Shown in pieces: positions 17,612 to 26,032 of a stretch of DNA of 37,342 bases. Made by a program: the position numbers and the translations under genes. Below the pieces are notes generated by a model. The model made no database searches and was not told where the DNA came from. It saw only the letters and a list, made by a program, of their open reading frames with translations. This DNA comes from an uncultured Bacteroidota bacterium (GTDB lineage Bacteria > Bacteroidota > Bacteroidia > Chitinophagales > Saprospiraceae), in NCBI GenBank assembly GCA_903925535.1, contig CAIYFY010000403.1, positions 1-37,342 of the forward strand. Direction: 5' to 3'. Positions within the stretch are counted from its first letter, which is position 1. Every line of letters begins with the position of its first letter.

Positions 17612-19966
17612 ATGCAACTCACTCACCGATATCTCCTGCTACTTGCGCTCCTGACCGCGTGCGCGCACACGTACGCACAGCGACGGCCTGTTGATTACGT
17701 AGATTGCATGATTGGCAATCACGACAGTCGCTGGATGCAGTTCCCCGGCGCATCCATGCCTTTTGGCATGGTCAAACTCAGTCCCGACAACCAGCGGCAG
17801 GGCTGGAAGGCCGGGTACGAGTACAATATTGAAAATATAGCCGGTTTCAGCCATATTCACTCCTGGACCATGGACGGACTCCTGATGATGCCTACCACAG
17901 GTCCGCTGCAGATCGTTCCCGGAGACGAACAGGATCCAGATGGCGGCTACCGCTCAAGAATCAGGCACGAAAGAGAAACAGCAGTGCCGGGTTACTACTC
18001 CGTATTTCTGGAAGATACCAAAATAAAAGCAGAGCTGACCGCCACCACCCGTGCGGGCTTCCAGCGGTACACCTTCCCTAAATCCGACAATGCGAGGATA
18101 ATGATTGACCTGCAGATTGACTCGGAATACGGAACCGAACTCACAGATGCGCACATTACAAAAGTAAGCGACAGAGAAATAGAGGGCTATACCAACCAGC
18201 AGAGTCACCGGGGTGCCGGCTGGAACGAATACCAGCTCCATTTTGTAATCCGATTCAGCAAACCCTTCGGCGCACTCAACGGCTGGAACAGAAACGGGGT
18301 TCAGCGCGATGTTCAGAAACTGCATTCCGGCTGGGATCACAGCGATTTTGGGGCATTCGTCGAGTTTAAAACCAGACAGGATGAGCAGATTCTGGTTCAG
18401 ACAGGCATTTCCTTTGTCAGCATCGAACAGGCCCGGCTCAACCTGGATACCGAAATTACGCTGCCCTTTGGCTGGAATTTTGATGCAGTTTACACAGACG
18501 CAGGCGAAAAATGGAACAACCTGCTCAGCGCTATTCAGGTAAAAGGGCGCGATGAAACTGACCTGAAGAAGTTCTATACCAACCTGTACAGGGTATATGC
18601 AGGCCGAACAATTTACAGCGATGTAAACGGCAAGTACGTGGACATGTTTGAAAAAGTACAGCAGCTGAAAAACTCCGATTTACCCATGTACGGAGGCGAT
18701 GCTTTCTGGAATACCTTCTGGAACCTCAATCAGGTCTGGACGCTGGTTACCCCCGAAATTGCCGACAAGTGGACAGCTTCCCTGCTGGAATTTTACGACA
18801 AGGGCGGCTGGCTGTGCAAGGGCCCTGAAGGACTCGAATACTCCGGTATCATGGTCGCCTCACATGAAATTGAGCTCATTGTGAGCAGTTACCAGAAAGG
18901 CATTCACCGCTATTACGACCCCGAGCACGCCTGGAAGGCCATGTATCACAACCAGACAGAGCAGGGAATTGCACATCCCGGCGGCGGATTTGCCGGCAAC
19001 CGCTGGCTCGACAAATACCTGAAATTCGGTTACGTTCCTCACGATTACGGACCTGTATCCAATACCCTGGAGTATGCTTTCGACGACTGGGCCGTATCCC
19101 AGATGGCAAAATCACTGGGTAAAATGGATGACTACTGGTACTTTAAAAGACGGGCCCACAATTATCTCAATATTTGGGATTCAACAACCGGTTACATGAA
19201 CATGCGTCAGGCTGACGGAAACTTCAAGCAGCCTTTCGAAAAATACTGCTGTTCCACTTTCCTCGGACAAGGCTGGGTGGAAGGAAATGCATGGCAATAC
19301 AGCTGGTTCGTACCGCACGATCTGAAAGGCCTCATCAAACTGATGGGTAAAGACGAGTTCAACCGCAGGCTGGAAGAGGGCTTCGTAACCTCCCGGAAAT
19401 GGAAGTTCAACTCGGAATACACCGATGAGAACAGTCTGCTCGCCATGGGTGTACTCCCCATCAATCACGGCAATCAGCCCAATATGCAGGCTGCTTACCT
19501 GTTCAATTACTCTGGAAAGCCCTGGCTCACGCAGAAATGGGCCCGTGAAATCATGGATGTATTTTACGGCAGCGGTCCACTGGACGGCTGGCCCGGCGAC
19601 GAAGATCAGGGTCAGATGGGTGGCTGGTATGTCATGAGCGCCATGGGCCTGTTTGAAATGCGCGGCGGGTGCGATGTGGATCCGGTTTACGAACTTGGAA
19701 GTCCAATATTTGACGAGGTTGTAATCAGACTCGATCCCGCCTATTATCCCGGCGGCTTGTTCACAATTGAAACCATCAACAACTCAAAGGAAAACCGGTA
19801 TATTCAGTCGGCCACCCTGAACGGAAAACCGCTCACCAAGCCCTGGTTTTATCACCGGGAACTGGTGGCAGGAGGCAAGCTGTCTATCGTGATGGGACCC
19901 GAACCCAACGAAAAATGGGGAAGCGGAGAAAACGATGCTCCGCCCTCCATGTCCGACGAGAACTGA
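17612..19966 (+). CDS. GH92 family glycoside hydrolase (alpha-mannosidase)
   Basis: GH92 enzymes are calcium-dependent inverting exo-alpha-mannosidases acting mainly on alpha-1,2, but also 1,3, 1,4 and 1,6 linkages. The 784-residue protein shows the family's N-terminal beta-sandwich start (VDCMIGNHDSRWMQFPGASM, GFSHIHSW) and an alpha/alpha barrel. The likely acid Glu557 is in WVEGNAWQYSWFVPHD, and the D-x-D base pair at 663-665 is in PGDEDQGQMGGWYVMSAMGL. The signal peptide contains LTAC with Cys17, a fair lipobox, so the enzyme may be a lipoprotein; cleavage after TYA by signal peptidase I is the alternative. It lies 10 nt after the porter gene and 6 nt before the next gene. It is the only glycosidase in the locus, so the substrate is probably a terminal mannose on short oligosaccharides. 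Confidence 0.93.
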   Translation: MQLTHRYLLLLALLTACAHTYAQRRPVDYVDCMIGNHDSRWMQFPGASMPFGMVKLSPDNQRQGWKAGYEYNIENIAGFSHIHSWTMDGLLMMPTTGPLQIVPGDEQDPDGGYRSRIRHERETAVPGYYSVFLEDTKIKAELTATTRAGFQRYTFPKSDNARIMIDLQIDSEYGTELTDAHITKVSDREIEGYTNQQSHRGAGWNEYQLHFVIRFSKPFGALNGWNRNGVQRDVQKLHSGWDHSDFGAFVEFKTRQDEQILVQTGISFVSIEQARLNLDTEITLPFGWNFDAVYTDAGEKWNNLLSAIQVKGRDETDLKKFYTNLYRVYAGRTIYSDVNGKYVDMFEKVQQLKNSDLPMYGGDAFWNTFWNLNQVWTLVTPEIADKWTASLLEFYDKGGWLCKGPEGLEYSGIMVASHEIELIVSSYQKGIHRYYDPEHAWKAMYHNQTEQGIAHPGGGFAGNRWLDKYLKFGYVPHDYGPVSNTLEYAFDDWAVSQMAKSLGKMDDYWYFKRRAHNYLNIWDSTTGYMNMRQADGNFKQPFEKYCCSTFLGQGWVEGNAWQYSWFVPHDLKGLIKLMGKDEFNRRLEEGFVTSRKWKFNSEYTDENSLLAMGVLPINHGNQPNMQAAYLFNYSGKPWLTQKWAREIMDVFYGSGPLDGWPGDEDQGQMGGWYVMSAMGLFEMRGGCDVDPVYELGSPIFDEVVIRLDPAYYPGGLFTIETINNSKENRYIQSATLNGKPLTKPWFYHRELVAGGKLSIVMGPEPNEKWGSGENDAPPSMSDEN

Positions 19967-19972
19967 TAAAGC

Positions 19973-22900
19973 ATGATACAACGGATTGCCATACTGTACC
20001 TCTGTTTGCTGATCTGCGCCTGCAGTCAGCCAGACAAACTGTTCCGCCTCCTGGAGGCTGAACGGACAGGCGTACATTTCGCAAATACCGTTTCAGAAGG
20101 CGATAGTCTCAATATCCTGAATTACGTTTACTACTACAACGGAGGCGGAGTGGCACTCGCCGATCTGAACGGGGATGGCCTCGACGACATCTTCTTTACC
20201 GGCAATGAAACATCCTGCAGACTGTATCTGAATGAAGGAAAACTGCACTTCAGGGATGTGACCCGCGAAGCCGGACTTGAGACGCGCGACTGGTGTACGG
20301 GCGTATCCGTGGCTGATGTGAATAGCGACGGCAAACCTGATCTGTACGTGTGTACTGCAGGTTTCCCCGATCCGGAAAGAAGGAAAAACAGGCTTTTCAT
20401 CCAGCAGGAACCCCGCCAGGGAATTCCCTTTTTCAGCGATGAGGCAGCCATACGCGGCGTAGCAGATGCCAGTTACTCCACTCAGTCGGCCTTTTTCGAT
20501 TTTGACAGGGATGGCGATCAGGATCTGTATGTCATGAACCACGCCAACCAGCGGGAATCGGTGAATACACCCGCCAGAAAAAAGACCCGCGGAGAAGGTG
20601 CCAGCAACGACCACTTCTATGTAAACGACGGAACCGGGCGCTTCACCGAACATTCATTGCAACTCGGAATCAATACAGAAGGATATGGCCTGGGTCTGGC
20701 CACCGGCGACCTCAACGCAGATGGCTGGGAAGATATATATGTCTCCAATGATTTCATTTACAACGACTTGTTATGGATTAACCTGCAGGGAAAAGGGTTT
20801 GTCAACCTGATTGACTCCTTCATGTATCACCAGTCGTACAACGGTATGGGCTGCGACCTCGCAGATATTAATAACGACAGCCGGCCCGACCTGGTCGTGA
20901 TGGATATGCTGCCTGAAACCACCCGGGGACGCAAGAAAATGATTGGTGACCTCACCTGGAGCAAGGCTGAACTGATAGAACAGGCGGGTTATGCACCGCA
21001 GTATATGCGCAATACCCTCCAGCTGGCTGCTGACGGACAGACCACGGGTGAAATCACGTACTGTGAAATCGGACAGATGGCCGGAATATCAGCCACCGAC
21101 TGGAGCTGGGGCCCTCTGCTTGCCGATTTTGACAACGATGGTTGGAAAGACCTGTTCATCAGCAACGGCTACTACCGGGACATCGGCGACAAGGATTTTA
21201 TTGATTATACCAATAACCTGTTCATGTTCAGAAGCCGGGAGGAGACAGACCGGCAGATGATTCCCGAAATCAGGAAGCAAGCAGCGCGGCGACTGCCGAA
21301 CAGCATGTTCAGAAACAAGCAAGATCTTGGTTTCGAACCAGCATCATCCCTTTGGGGTATCACAGAGCCCTCCTGTTCAAACGGCGCTGCCTACAGCGAC
21401 CTCGATAATGATGGAGATCTCGATCTGGTGGTGAACAACCTGAATGAAACAGCTTTTATTTATGAGAACAGGACGAATGAAATACTGAAAAACAATTTTT
21501 TAAAAATAAAAAATAACAATAATACCACAGTATCCCGTGTGCGTGTGAGCGCGGGCGGGAGTACACAGGAAGTTGCTGCGCAGCGTTCACGCGGTTTCAT
21601 GTCAGCAGTGACAGGTGTTTTTCACTTCGGTCTGGGGAAATCTGTCGCGGCAGACTCGGTTGAAATTACTTTCTCGGACGGGAAACTACAGAAACTGTAT
21701 CAGGTTGCAGCCGGTCAGACTGTCCTGGCCGATTATACCGCGGCGATGGCGGTCAACAAGCCTGAAATCGGTGAGTTACCAACCTGGTTTGCGCCGGCAA
21801 AAGAGGGGGCGGTTTTTGAATTTCTGCATTACGATGATCCATTCAGCGATTTCCAGTACCAGCCACTGCTACCCCATCGCCTGACAGAGCAAGGCCCTGT
21901 GCTGGTCACCGGCGATTTAAACGGCGACGGCCTCGACGACTGTTTTGCGGGTGGAGGAAAGGGTCGGCCAGGAATAGTTTACCTGCAGAAATCAGGGGGT
22001 GGCTTTCTGTATCGCCAGCTCGAAACCATGCCTCCTGCGGGTAAATGTACCGACGCATGCATTTTCGACGCCAACGGCGACGGGCTGAACGATCTTTATC
22101 TGGTGTTCGGGGGCAACGAGTGGCCCGGCGGAGACACCGTTTACCAGGATCGCCTGTATCTGAATCATGGCGACGGACAGCTGATCAGAGATGCACAGGC
22201 ACTTCCCGGGATGCACAATCCGAAATCATGTGCAGCTGCCGCCGACTTTGATCTGGATGGCGACCTGGATTTGTTTGTGGGCGGGTTCACCGTGCCCTAC
22301 CGCTATCCGGTAGCTGCCAGAAGTTATTTGCTGAGAAATGACAAGGGCACGTTTACCGATGTTACCAGTATTTGGTGTACATTACTTGAAAAGCCGGGAA
22401 TAGTCACGGACGCTGAATGGACTGACCTGGATAATGACAAACGTCCGGATCTGATAATTGCGGGAGAATGGATGCCGGTTTCTGTTTTTTCGAATGATGG
22501 CAGCAAACTGGCAGAAAAGTCCATACCGGGAACAAGTGGCTGGTGGCGTACACTGTCAATCTGTGATGTTAACCTCGACGGTCTGCCGGATATTCTGGCG
22601 GGCAACTGCGGTCAAAACATGCGCTACCATGTTTCAAAAGAACTGCCACTCATCCTGTATTCCGCAGATTTTGACGGAAACGGGAGTCCAGACCCGATTA
22701 TATGTACCATTGAAGACGGAGAAACACCGATAGCCCAGCGACAGGAGCTCCTGAATCAACTGAGCGGAATCGGATCGAGATATCCGCGCAATGCCGCATA
22801 TGCTGCAGCCACTGTGCAGGATATTTTCGGTAAAGAAAAAGTGGAGAAAGCCTGGAAAGGTGTGTGTGAAACTACACAAACAACGTGTTTTTTGAATGAC

Positions 22901-23242
22901 AGGGGCAAATTCACGGCGATCCCCCTACCCTTTCCGGCCCAGACTGCACCAGTGAGAGATATCCTCTCCGGCGACTTCAACAGAGACGGGAAACCGGACC
23001 TGATCATTACCGGAAATTCGCGTGCACCCGTACCCGCATGGGGCGTACAGGATGCCCTGAGAGGCCTCGTGCTTACAGGCGACGGGAGTGGCTTGTTCTC
23101 GGCAGTTTCTGTCCGCTCATCAGGATATTATACCGATGGCACGGGAAGCAGTCTGGCAATACTTCACACACCGGACAAACAACTCCTTCTGACCGGCCTT
23201 GTCAACCGGGAAATCTGCATTTTTGAGTCAATACTGAAATAA
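19973..23242 (+). CDS. FG-GAP/VCBS repeat lipoprotein with ASPIC/UnbV-like domain
   Basis: This 1089-residue protein begins with a lipoprotein-type signal peptide (Cys17 in LICAC). I count 14 calcium-loop repeats of the form D-x-[DN]-x-[DN]-x-x-x-D, for example DLNGDGLDD, DVNSDGKPD, DFDRDGDQD, DLDNDGDLD and DFNRDGKPD, in two blocks (about residues 45-475 and 640-1020). They should fold as beta-propellers. Between the blocks, about residues 505-590, is a segment matching the ASPIC/UnbV pattern (NNFLKIK, RGFMSAVTGVFHFGLGKS, VEITFSDGKLQKLY). Such proteins are frequent beside SusCD pairs in Bacteroidota, and a role in surface glycan binding is plausible but unproven. It starts 6 nt after the GH92 stop. 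Confidence 0.88.
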   Translation: MIQRIAILYLCLLICACSQPDKLFRLLEAERTGVHFANTVSEGDSLNILNYVYYYNGGGVALADLNGDGLDDIFFTGNETSCRLYLNEGKLHFRDVTREAGLETRDWCTGVSVADVNSDGKPDLYVCTAGFPDPERRKNRLFIQQEPRQGIPFFSDEAAIRGVADASYSTQSAFFDFDRDGDQDLYVMNHANQRESVNTPARKKTRGEGASNDHFYVNDGTGRFTEHSLQLGINTEGYGLGLATGDLNADGWEDIYVSNDFIYNDLLWINLQGKGFVNLIDSFMYHQSYNGMGCDLADINNDSRPDLVVMDMLPETTRGRKKMIGDLTWSKAELIEQAGYAPQYMRNTLQLAADGQTTGEITYCEIGQMAGISATDWSWGPLLADFDNDGWKDLFISNGYYRDIGDKDFIDYTNNLFMFRSREETDRQMIPEIRKQAARRLPNSMFRNKQDLGFEPASSLWGITEPSCSNGAAYSDLDNDGDLDLVVNNLNETAFIYENRTNEILKNNFLKIKNNNNTTVSRVRVSAGGSTQEVAAQRSRGFMSAVTGVFHFGLGKSVAADSVEITFSDGKLQKLYQVAAGQTVLADYTAAMAVNKPEIGELPTWFAPAKEGAVFEFLHYDDPFSDFQYQPLLPHRLTEQGPVLVTGDLNGDGLDDCFAGGGKGRPGIVYLQKSGGGFLYRQLETMPPAGKCTDACIFDANGDGLNDLYLVFGGNEWPGGDTVYQDRLYLNHGDGQLIRDAQALPGMHNPKSCAAAADFDLDGDLDLFVGGFTVPYRYPVAARSYLLRNDKGTFTDVTSIWCTLLEKPGIVTDAEWTDLDNDKRPDLIIAGEWMPVSVFSNDGSKLAEKSIPGTSGWWRTLSICDVNLDGLPDILAGNCGQNMRYHVSKELPLILYSADFDGNGSPDPIICTIEDGETPIAQRQELLNQLSGIGSRYPRNAAYAAATVQDIFGKEKVEKAWKGVCETTQTTCFLNDRGKFTAIPLPFPAQTAPVRDILSGDFNRDGKPDLIITGNSRAPVPAWGVQDALRGLVLTGDGSGLFSAVSVRSSGYYTDGTGSSLAILHTPDKQLLLTGLVNREICIFESILK

Positions 23243-23297
23243 ATGAATCCCCTGAAACAAACAACAAAGTCTTTTTTTAACGCATTAATTTTTTAAC

Positions 23298-24101
23298 ATG
23301 AAACTCAAGAGTTCACTTTCGTTCCTGCTCGCCGGCGTGGCGATGTCAACAGCGCTCTGGTTTACAGCTTGCAAAAAAGAGGAAAAAGCAGCTCCGGTGA
23401 TCACACTGTCTGCTTCTACTTACACGGGCAAGATTGGCACCACAGCTACCACTACCGCGACTATCACTGCTGAGGCTGGTCTTCGCGCACTCCGTATCAC
23501 CAAGTACAATGGCGTCACAGTTGATGCTACCTTTGGCACTAACGGTACGGAAACGTACAATCACAGCGATCACACACTGAACTACGTACTGACTGACGAA
23601 GGTCTGACAGCACCGGTGCGCTTCAAATTCGAAGCAGAAGACAACGAGGGCAAGGTAACAACAGCCGACTTCATCGTTACTACGGAAGTAAGCGTGCGCT
23701 ACCTGCTCACTACTTACAACTGGCAGTGGAAATCAAAGCTTGGCAAGTGCCTCGACAGCGATCCCGAGTCTGAGCAGATTGTTGACTGCGAGAAGGACAA
23801 CTACTTTGTGTTCAACACGAATGGTACCTTCAAACTCGAGTATGGCCCCATCACCGGTGGCACAGGCTCCTGCCAGTTCGACGGTTTCCGTACAGGCGAC
23901 ACCTGGACGCTGAATGCCGACGAGACAGAACTGACCCTCAAATCACCGAGTATATTCGACCCGAATGATATACTCGTTGAGGTGTACAAAATCTCTGAAT
24001 TTTCCAACACAGCTATCAAATCAAAGCAGACTATTGATCTGAGCGTATTTGGTTGCGTTATTTACGACTGGAAATTCGAGTGGAGTGCCAAGCCGAAATA
24101 G
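23298..24101 (+). CDS. Lipoprotein of unknown function at the end of the mannose locus
   Basis: I do not recognise a family with certainty. The 267-residue product has a clear lipoprotein signal (Cys25 in WFTACKKEE). It is then mainly beta-strand, with an Ig-like first part (TLSASTYTGKIGTTATTTAT through FKFEAEDNEGKVTTADFIVT). The second part starts at VRYLLTTYNWQWKSKLGKC, has four cysteines that may pair, and looks like a lipocalin-type or calycin-like small domain (NYFVFNTNGTFKLEYGP, GDTWTLNADETELTLK). Position as the last gene after SusCD, GH92 and the FG-GAP lipoprotein fits a SusE/SusF-like surface glycan-binding protein (inference). The gap to the previous gene is 55 nt, AT-rich and without an obvious promoter. 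Confidence 0.7.
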   Translation: MKLKSSLSFLLAGVAMSTALWFTACKKEEKAAPVITLSASTYTGKIGTTATTTATITAEAGLRALRITKYNGVTVDATFGTNGTETYNHSDHTLNYVLTDEGLTAPVRFKFEAEDNEGKVTTADFIVTTEVSVRYLLTTYNWQWKSKLGKCLDSDPESEQIVDCEKDNYFVFNTNGTFKLEYGPITGGTGSCQFDGFRTGDTWTLNADETELTLKSPSIFDPNDILVEVYKISEFSNTAIKSKQTIDLSVFGCVIYDWKFEWSAKPK

Positions 24102-24126
24102 TCGTTTCGACTAGCGGATGAGAAGA

Positions 24127-24147
24127 AAGAGGCTGTCTCACAAGTAA
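24127..24147 (+). repeat. IS left terminal inverted repeat
   Basis: The repeat begins AAGAGGCTGTCTCAC and ends AAGTAA. It is the exact reverse complement of 25985-26005. It also forms the outer arm of a hairpin with 24151-24163. Confidence 0.9.
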
Positions 24148-24170
24148 AGCTGTGAGGCAGCCTTTTTTTT
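24130..24170 (+). terminator. Hairpin plus T-tract at the IS left end
   Basis: AGGCTGTCTCACA (24130-24142) pairs with TGTGAGGCAGCCT (24151-24163) through 13 bp with one G-T wobble and an 8-nt loop. It is followed by a run of eight T (24163-24170). It would stop transcription coming from the mannose locus and shield the transposase from read-through. Confidence 0.7.
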
Positions 24171-24201
24171 GTTTTTATATCCGAAGTTAGTTTTAACTTT
24201 G
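24169..24201 (+). promoter_or_regulatory. Putative transposase promoter
   Basis: TTG at 24169-24171 and TAACTTTG at 24194-24201 are spaced by 22 nt and match the Bacteroidota consensus fully. The transposase ATG is at 24205, so transcription would start at or next to the start codon, giving a leaderless or nearly leaderless mRNA. Confidence 0.55.
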
Positions 24202-24204
24202 AGT

Positions 24205-25959
24205 ATGGCTACGACAAAGGATAAAAAGCGGCACAGCACCGTGACATTCAAGCCCTATACACAACATCAGGGCATGCTGTTTATGCCAAGTTTTGAGGAT
24301 TTGATTCCAAAGGATCACATTGTACGTCTGGTTAGTCGTGCGATAGATGGGATGCAACTGGATACGCTACTAAACGCCTATGAAGGTGGAGGCGCGAGCA
24401 ACTATCATCCCAAGATGCTGCTCAAAGTTTTGGTTTATGGTTATATTGACAAGTTGTATTCTTCACGGAGATTGGAGAAGGCGACCCGAGAGAACGTAAA
24501 TTTCATGTGGTTGACGGGCCTTCGGACGCCGGATCACAATACGATCAACCGCTTTCGCAAAGGGCAACTGAAGGATACGGTGAAGGACGTATTTGCTGCG
24601 GTCTTGCTTTTGTTGTTAGAAGAAGGTTTGGTTCGATTGGAAGATTATCATCTGGATGGGACGAAGATAGAGAGTGCTGCGAACCGTTACACCTTTGTAT
24701 GGGCTAAGTCAGTGTCAGGGCACAAGGCGCGTCTTTTGGCCAAGATAAATACCCTGTTGGATCAAATTGAAGCAGAGAATGATCGTGAAGATGCAGAAGC
24801 AGCAAGGGAAGAAAGGGATAAGGCCTCCGGTTCACGTCCACCGGTAGAGGATTCTGGACGTTTAGCCCAGACGATTGCGGATTTAAATGAGCAATTGAAA
24901 GAGCGTCTCCCCCAAGACAAGAGCCTTCGGCGCAAGATGAATGTGTTGCAGGACAAGCACTTGGATAAGCTGCTTGAATATGAAATGCATGAGGAAAAAC
25001 TGAATGGCCGCAATTCCTATTCGAAGACAGACGAGGATGCCACGTTTATGCGGATGAAGGATGATCATATGCAAAACGGGCAATTGAAGCCTGCTTATAA
25101 CGTACAGATTGGCACTGAAAATCAATTCATTGTCAATTATACGCTACATCAGAGTCCTAATGACATGCCAGTACTTAAGGATCACCTGGAGGATACCAAA
25201 GAACAGCTGGCCTCTATTGGTTACCCTCTGCCCAAGCGGGCAAGCGCCGATGCGGGTTATGGCTCGGAAGAAAACTATGATTACCTGGAAGCGGTGGGGA
25301 TGGAAAACTATGTGAAATACCCTGGATTTTATCAGGAGCAACGTAAAGCAGTGATCAATGATCCCTTCCGGACAGAGAACTTGCACTACAATATTGAGGA
25401 GGATTACTTCGTCTGTCCCATGGGGCAACGCCTGACCTATCAGTATACAACTAAAACAAAGAGCAAGAATGGCTACCAATCTTCTGTGCGCAATTACAAG
25501 GCCCAACGTTGTACCGGATGCCCGTTACGCGGAGCCTGTCACAAAGCCCAAACCAATCGTATTATTCAGATTAACCCCAATTTAAAGAGACATAAGAAAC
25601 AGGCTCATCAGAATTTATGGTCGATTCGAGGTATCTACCTGCGACGAAAACGGAGTATAGAACCCGAGCCAGTCTTTGGACAAATCAAGTGGAACCGGGG
25701 ATTCAAACGGTTTTTACTCCGAGGGTTGCCCAAAGTTACCTGCGAGTTCGGTCTGGTGGCCATCGCTCACAACCTCAAAAAGATGTGGACGAAGCTGCAG
25801 CAAGCCCATGTTGTGCCCAATCCACCGGTTTTACCACCCGGATTCGCTCAAAAACTCGAAGAAATAGCACAAATAGCCATTTTGGGCTATTTTGAACCTC
25901 TCCTTCGCCCTGTAGCGCCATGTTACAGAAAATTACAATTCGCAACAGAAAACCAGTAA
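24205..25959 (+). CDS. IS1182-family DDE transposase
   Basis: The 584-residue protein has the family's N-terminal domain (TFKPYTQHQGMLFMPSFEDL, then YGYIDKLYSSRRLEKATREN and TGLRTPDHNTINRFRKGQL). The acidic triad candidates are the Asp of YHLDGTKIES, the Asp of ASADAGYGSEENYDYLEA and the Glu of EPVFGQIKWNRGFKRFLLRG. A long charged coiled-coil insert (about residues 185-260) lies after the first Asp. A cysteine cluster (CPMGQRL, CTGCPLRGACHKAQ) lies before the last motif. It is full length and without frameshift, so it may still be active. ATG 24205 is preferred to TTG 24169, which lies within the hairpin tail and promoter. Codon use differs from the neighbours (many TTG, ATT and TAT codons), as expected for an acquired element. 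Confidence 0.93.
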   Translation: MATTKDKKRHSTVTFKPYTQHQGMLFMPSFEDLIPKDHIVRLVSRAIDGMQLDTLLNAYEGGGASNYHPKMLLKVLVYGYIDKLYSSRRLEKATRENVNFMWLTGLRTPDHNTINRFRKGQLKDTVKDVFAAVLLLLLEEGLVRLEDYHLDGTKIESAANRYTFVWAKSVSGHKARLLAKINTLLDQIEAENDREDAEAAREERDKASGSRPPVEDSGRLAQTIADLNEQLKERLPQDKSLRRKMNVLQDKHLDKLLEYEMHEEKLNGRNSYSKTDEDATFMRMKDDHMQNGQLKPAYNVQIGTENQFIVNYTLHQSPNDMPVLKDHLEDTKEQLASIGYPLPKRASADAGYGSEENYDYLEAVGMENYVKYPGFYQEQRKAVINDPFRTENLHYNIEEDYFVCPMGQRLTYQYTTKTKSKNGYQSSVRNYKAQRCTGCPLRGACHKAQTNRIIQINPNLKRHKKQAHQNLWSIRGIYLRRKRSIEPEPVFGQIKWNRGFKRFLLRGLPKVTCEFGLVAIAHNLKKMWTKLQQAHVVPNPPVLPPGFAQKLEEIAQIAILGYFEPLLRPVAPCYRKLQFATENQ

Positions 25960-25967
25960 ATGTGAAA

Positions 25968-26016
25968 GAGGCTGTCTCACGTCGTTACTTGTGAGACAGC
26001 CTCTTGTTTTTTATAC
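25968..26016 (+). terminator. Perfect hairpin with T-rich tail at the IS right end
   Basis: GAGGCTGTCTCAC (25968-25980) pairs perfectly over 13 bp with GTGAGACAGCCTC (25991-26003), with a 10-nt loop, followed by TTGTTTTTTA. It should terminate the transposase transcript. In the opposite direction it may also terminate the large surface-protein gene ending at 26033, although the T-run on that side is shorter. Confidence 0.75.
25985..26005 (-). repeat. IS right terminal inverted repeat
   Basis: Reverse complement is identical to 24127-24147 over 21 bp, including the six bases that form the hairpin loop at the left end. That agreement beyond the stems defines the element boundary. Confidence 0.9.
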
Positions 26017-26032
26017 CCAAGCGGGTAAATCC

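Larger units (their letters stand above)
24127..26005 (+). mobile_element. Intact IS1182-type insertion sequence
   Basis: The element is bounded by 21-bp perfect inverted repeats (24127-24147 and 25985-26005) and contains one full-length DDE transposase. Its sequence is visibly richer in A and T than the flanking genes. I find no target-site duplication: the bases left of 24127 and right of 26005 do not match. The insertion lies just after the last gene of the mannose locus and just after (in minus-strand terms) the stop of the large surface protein, so it breaks no gene. Both ends form hairpins with T-rich tails. Confidence 0.9.

Noticed and set aside
24110..26030. Target-site duplication of the IS
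   Set aside because: Bases flanking the 21-bp inverted repeats do not match each other in any short register I tried.
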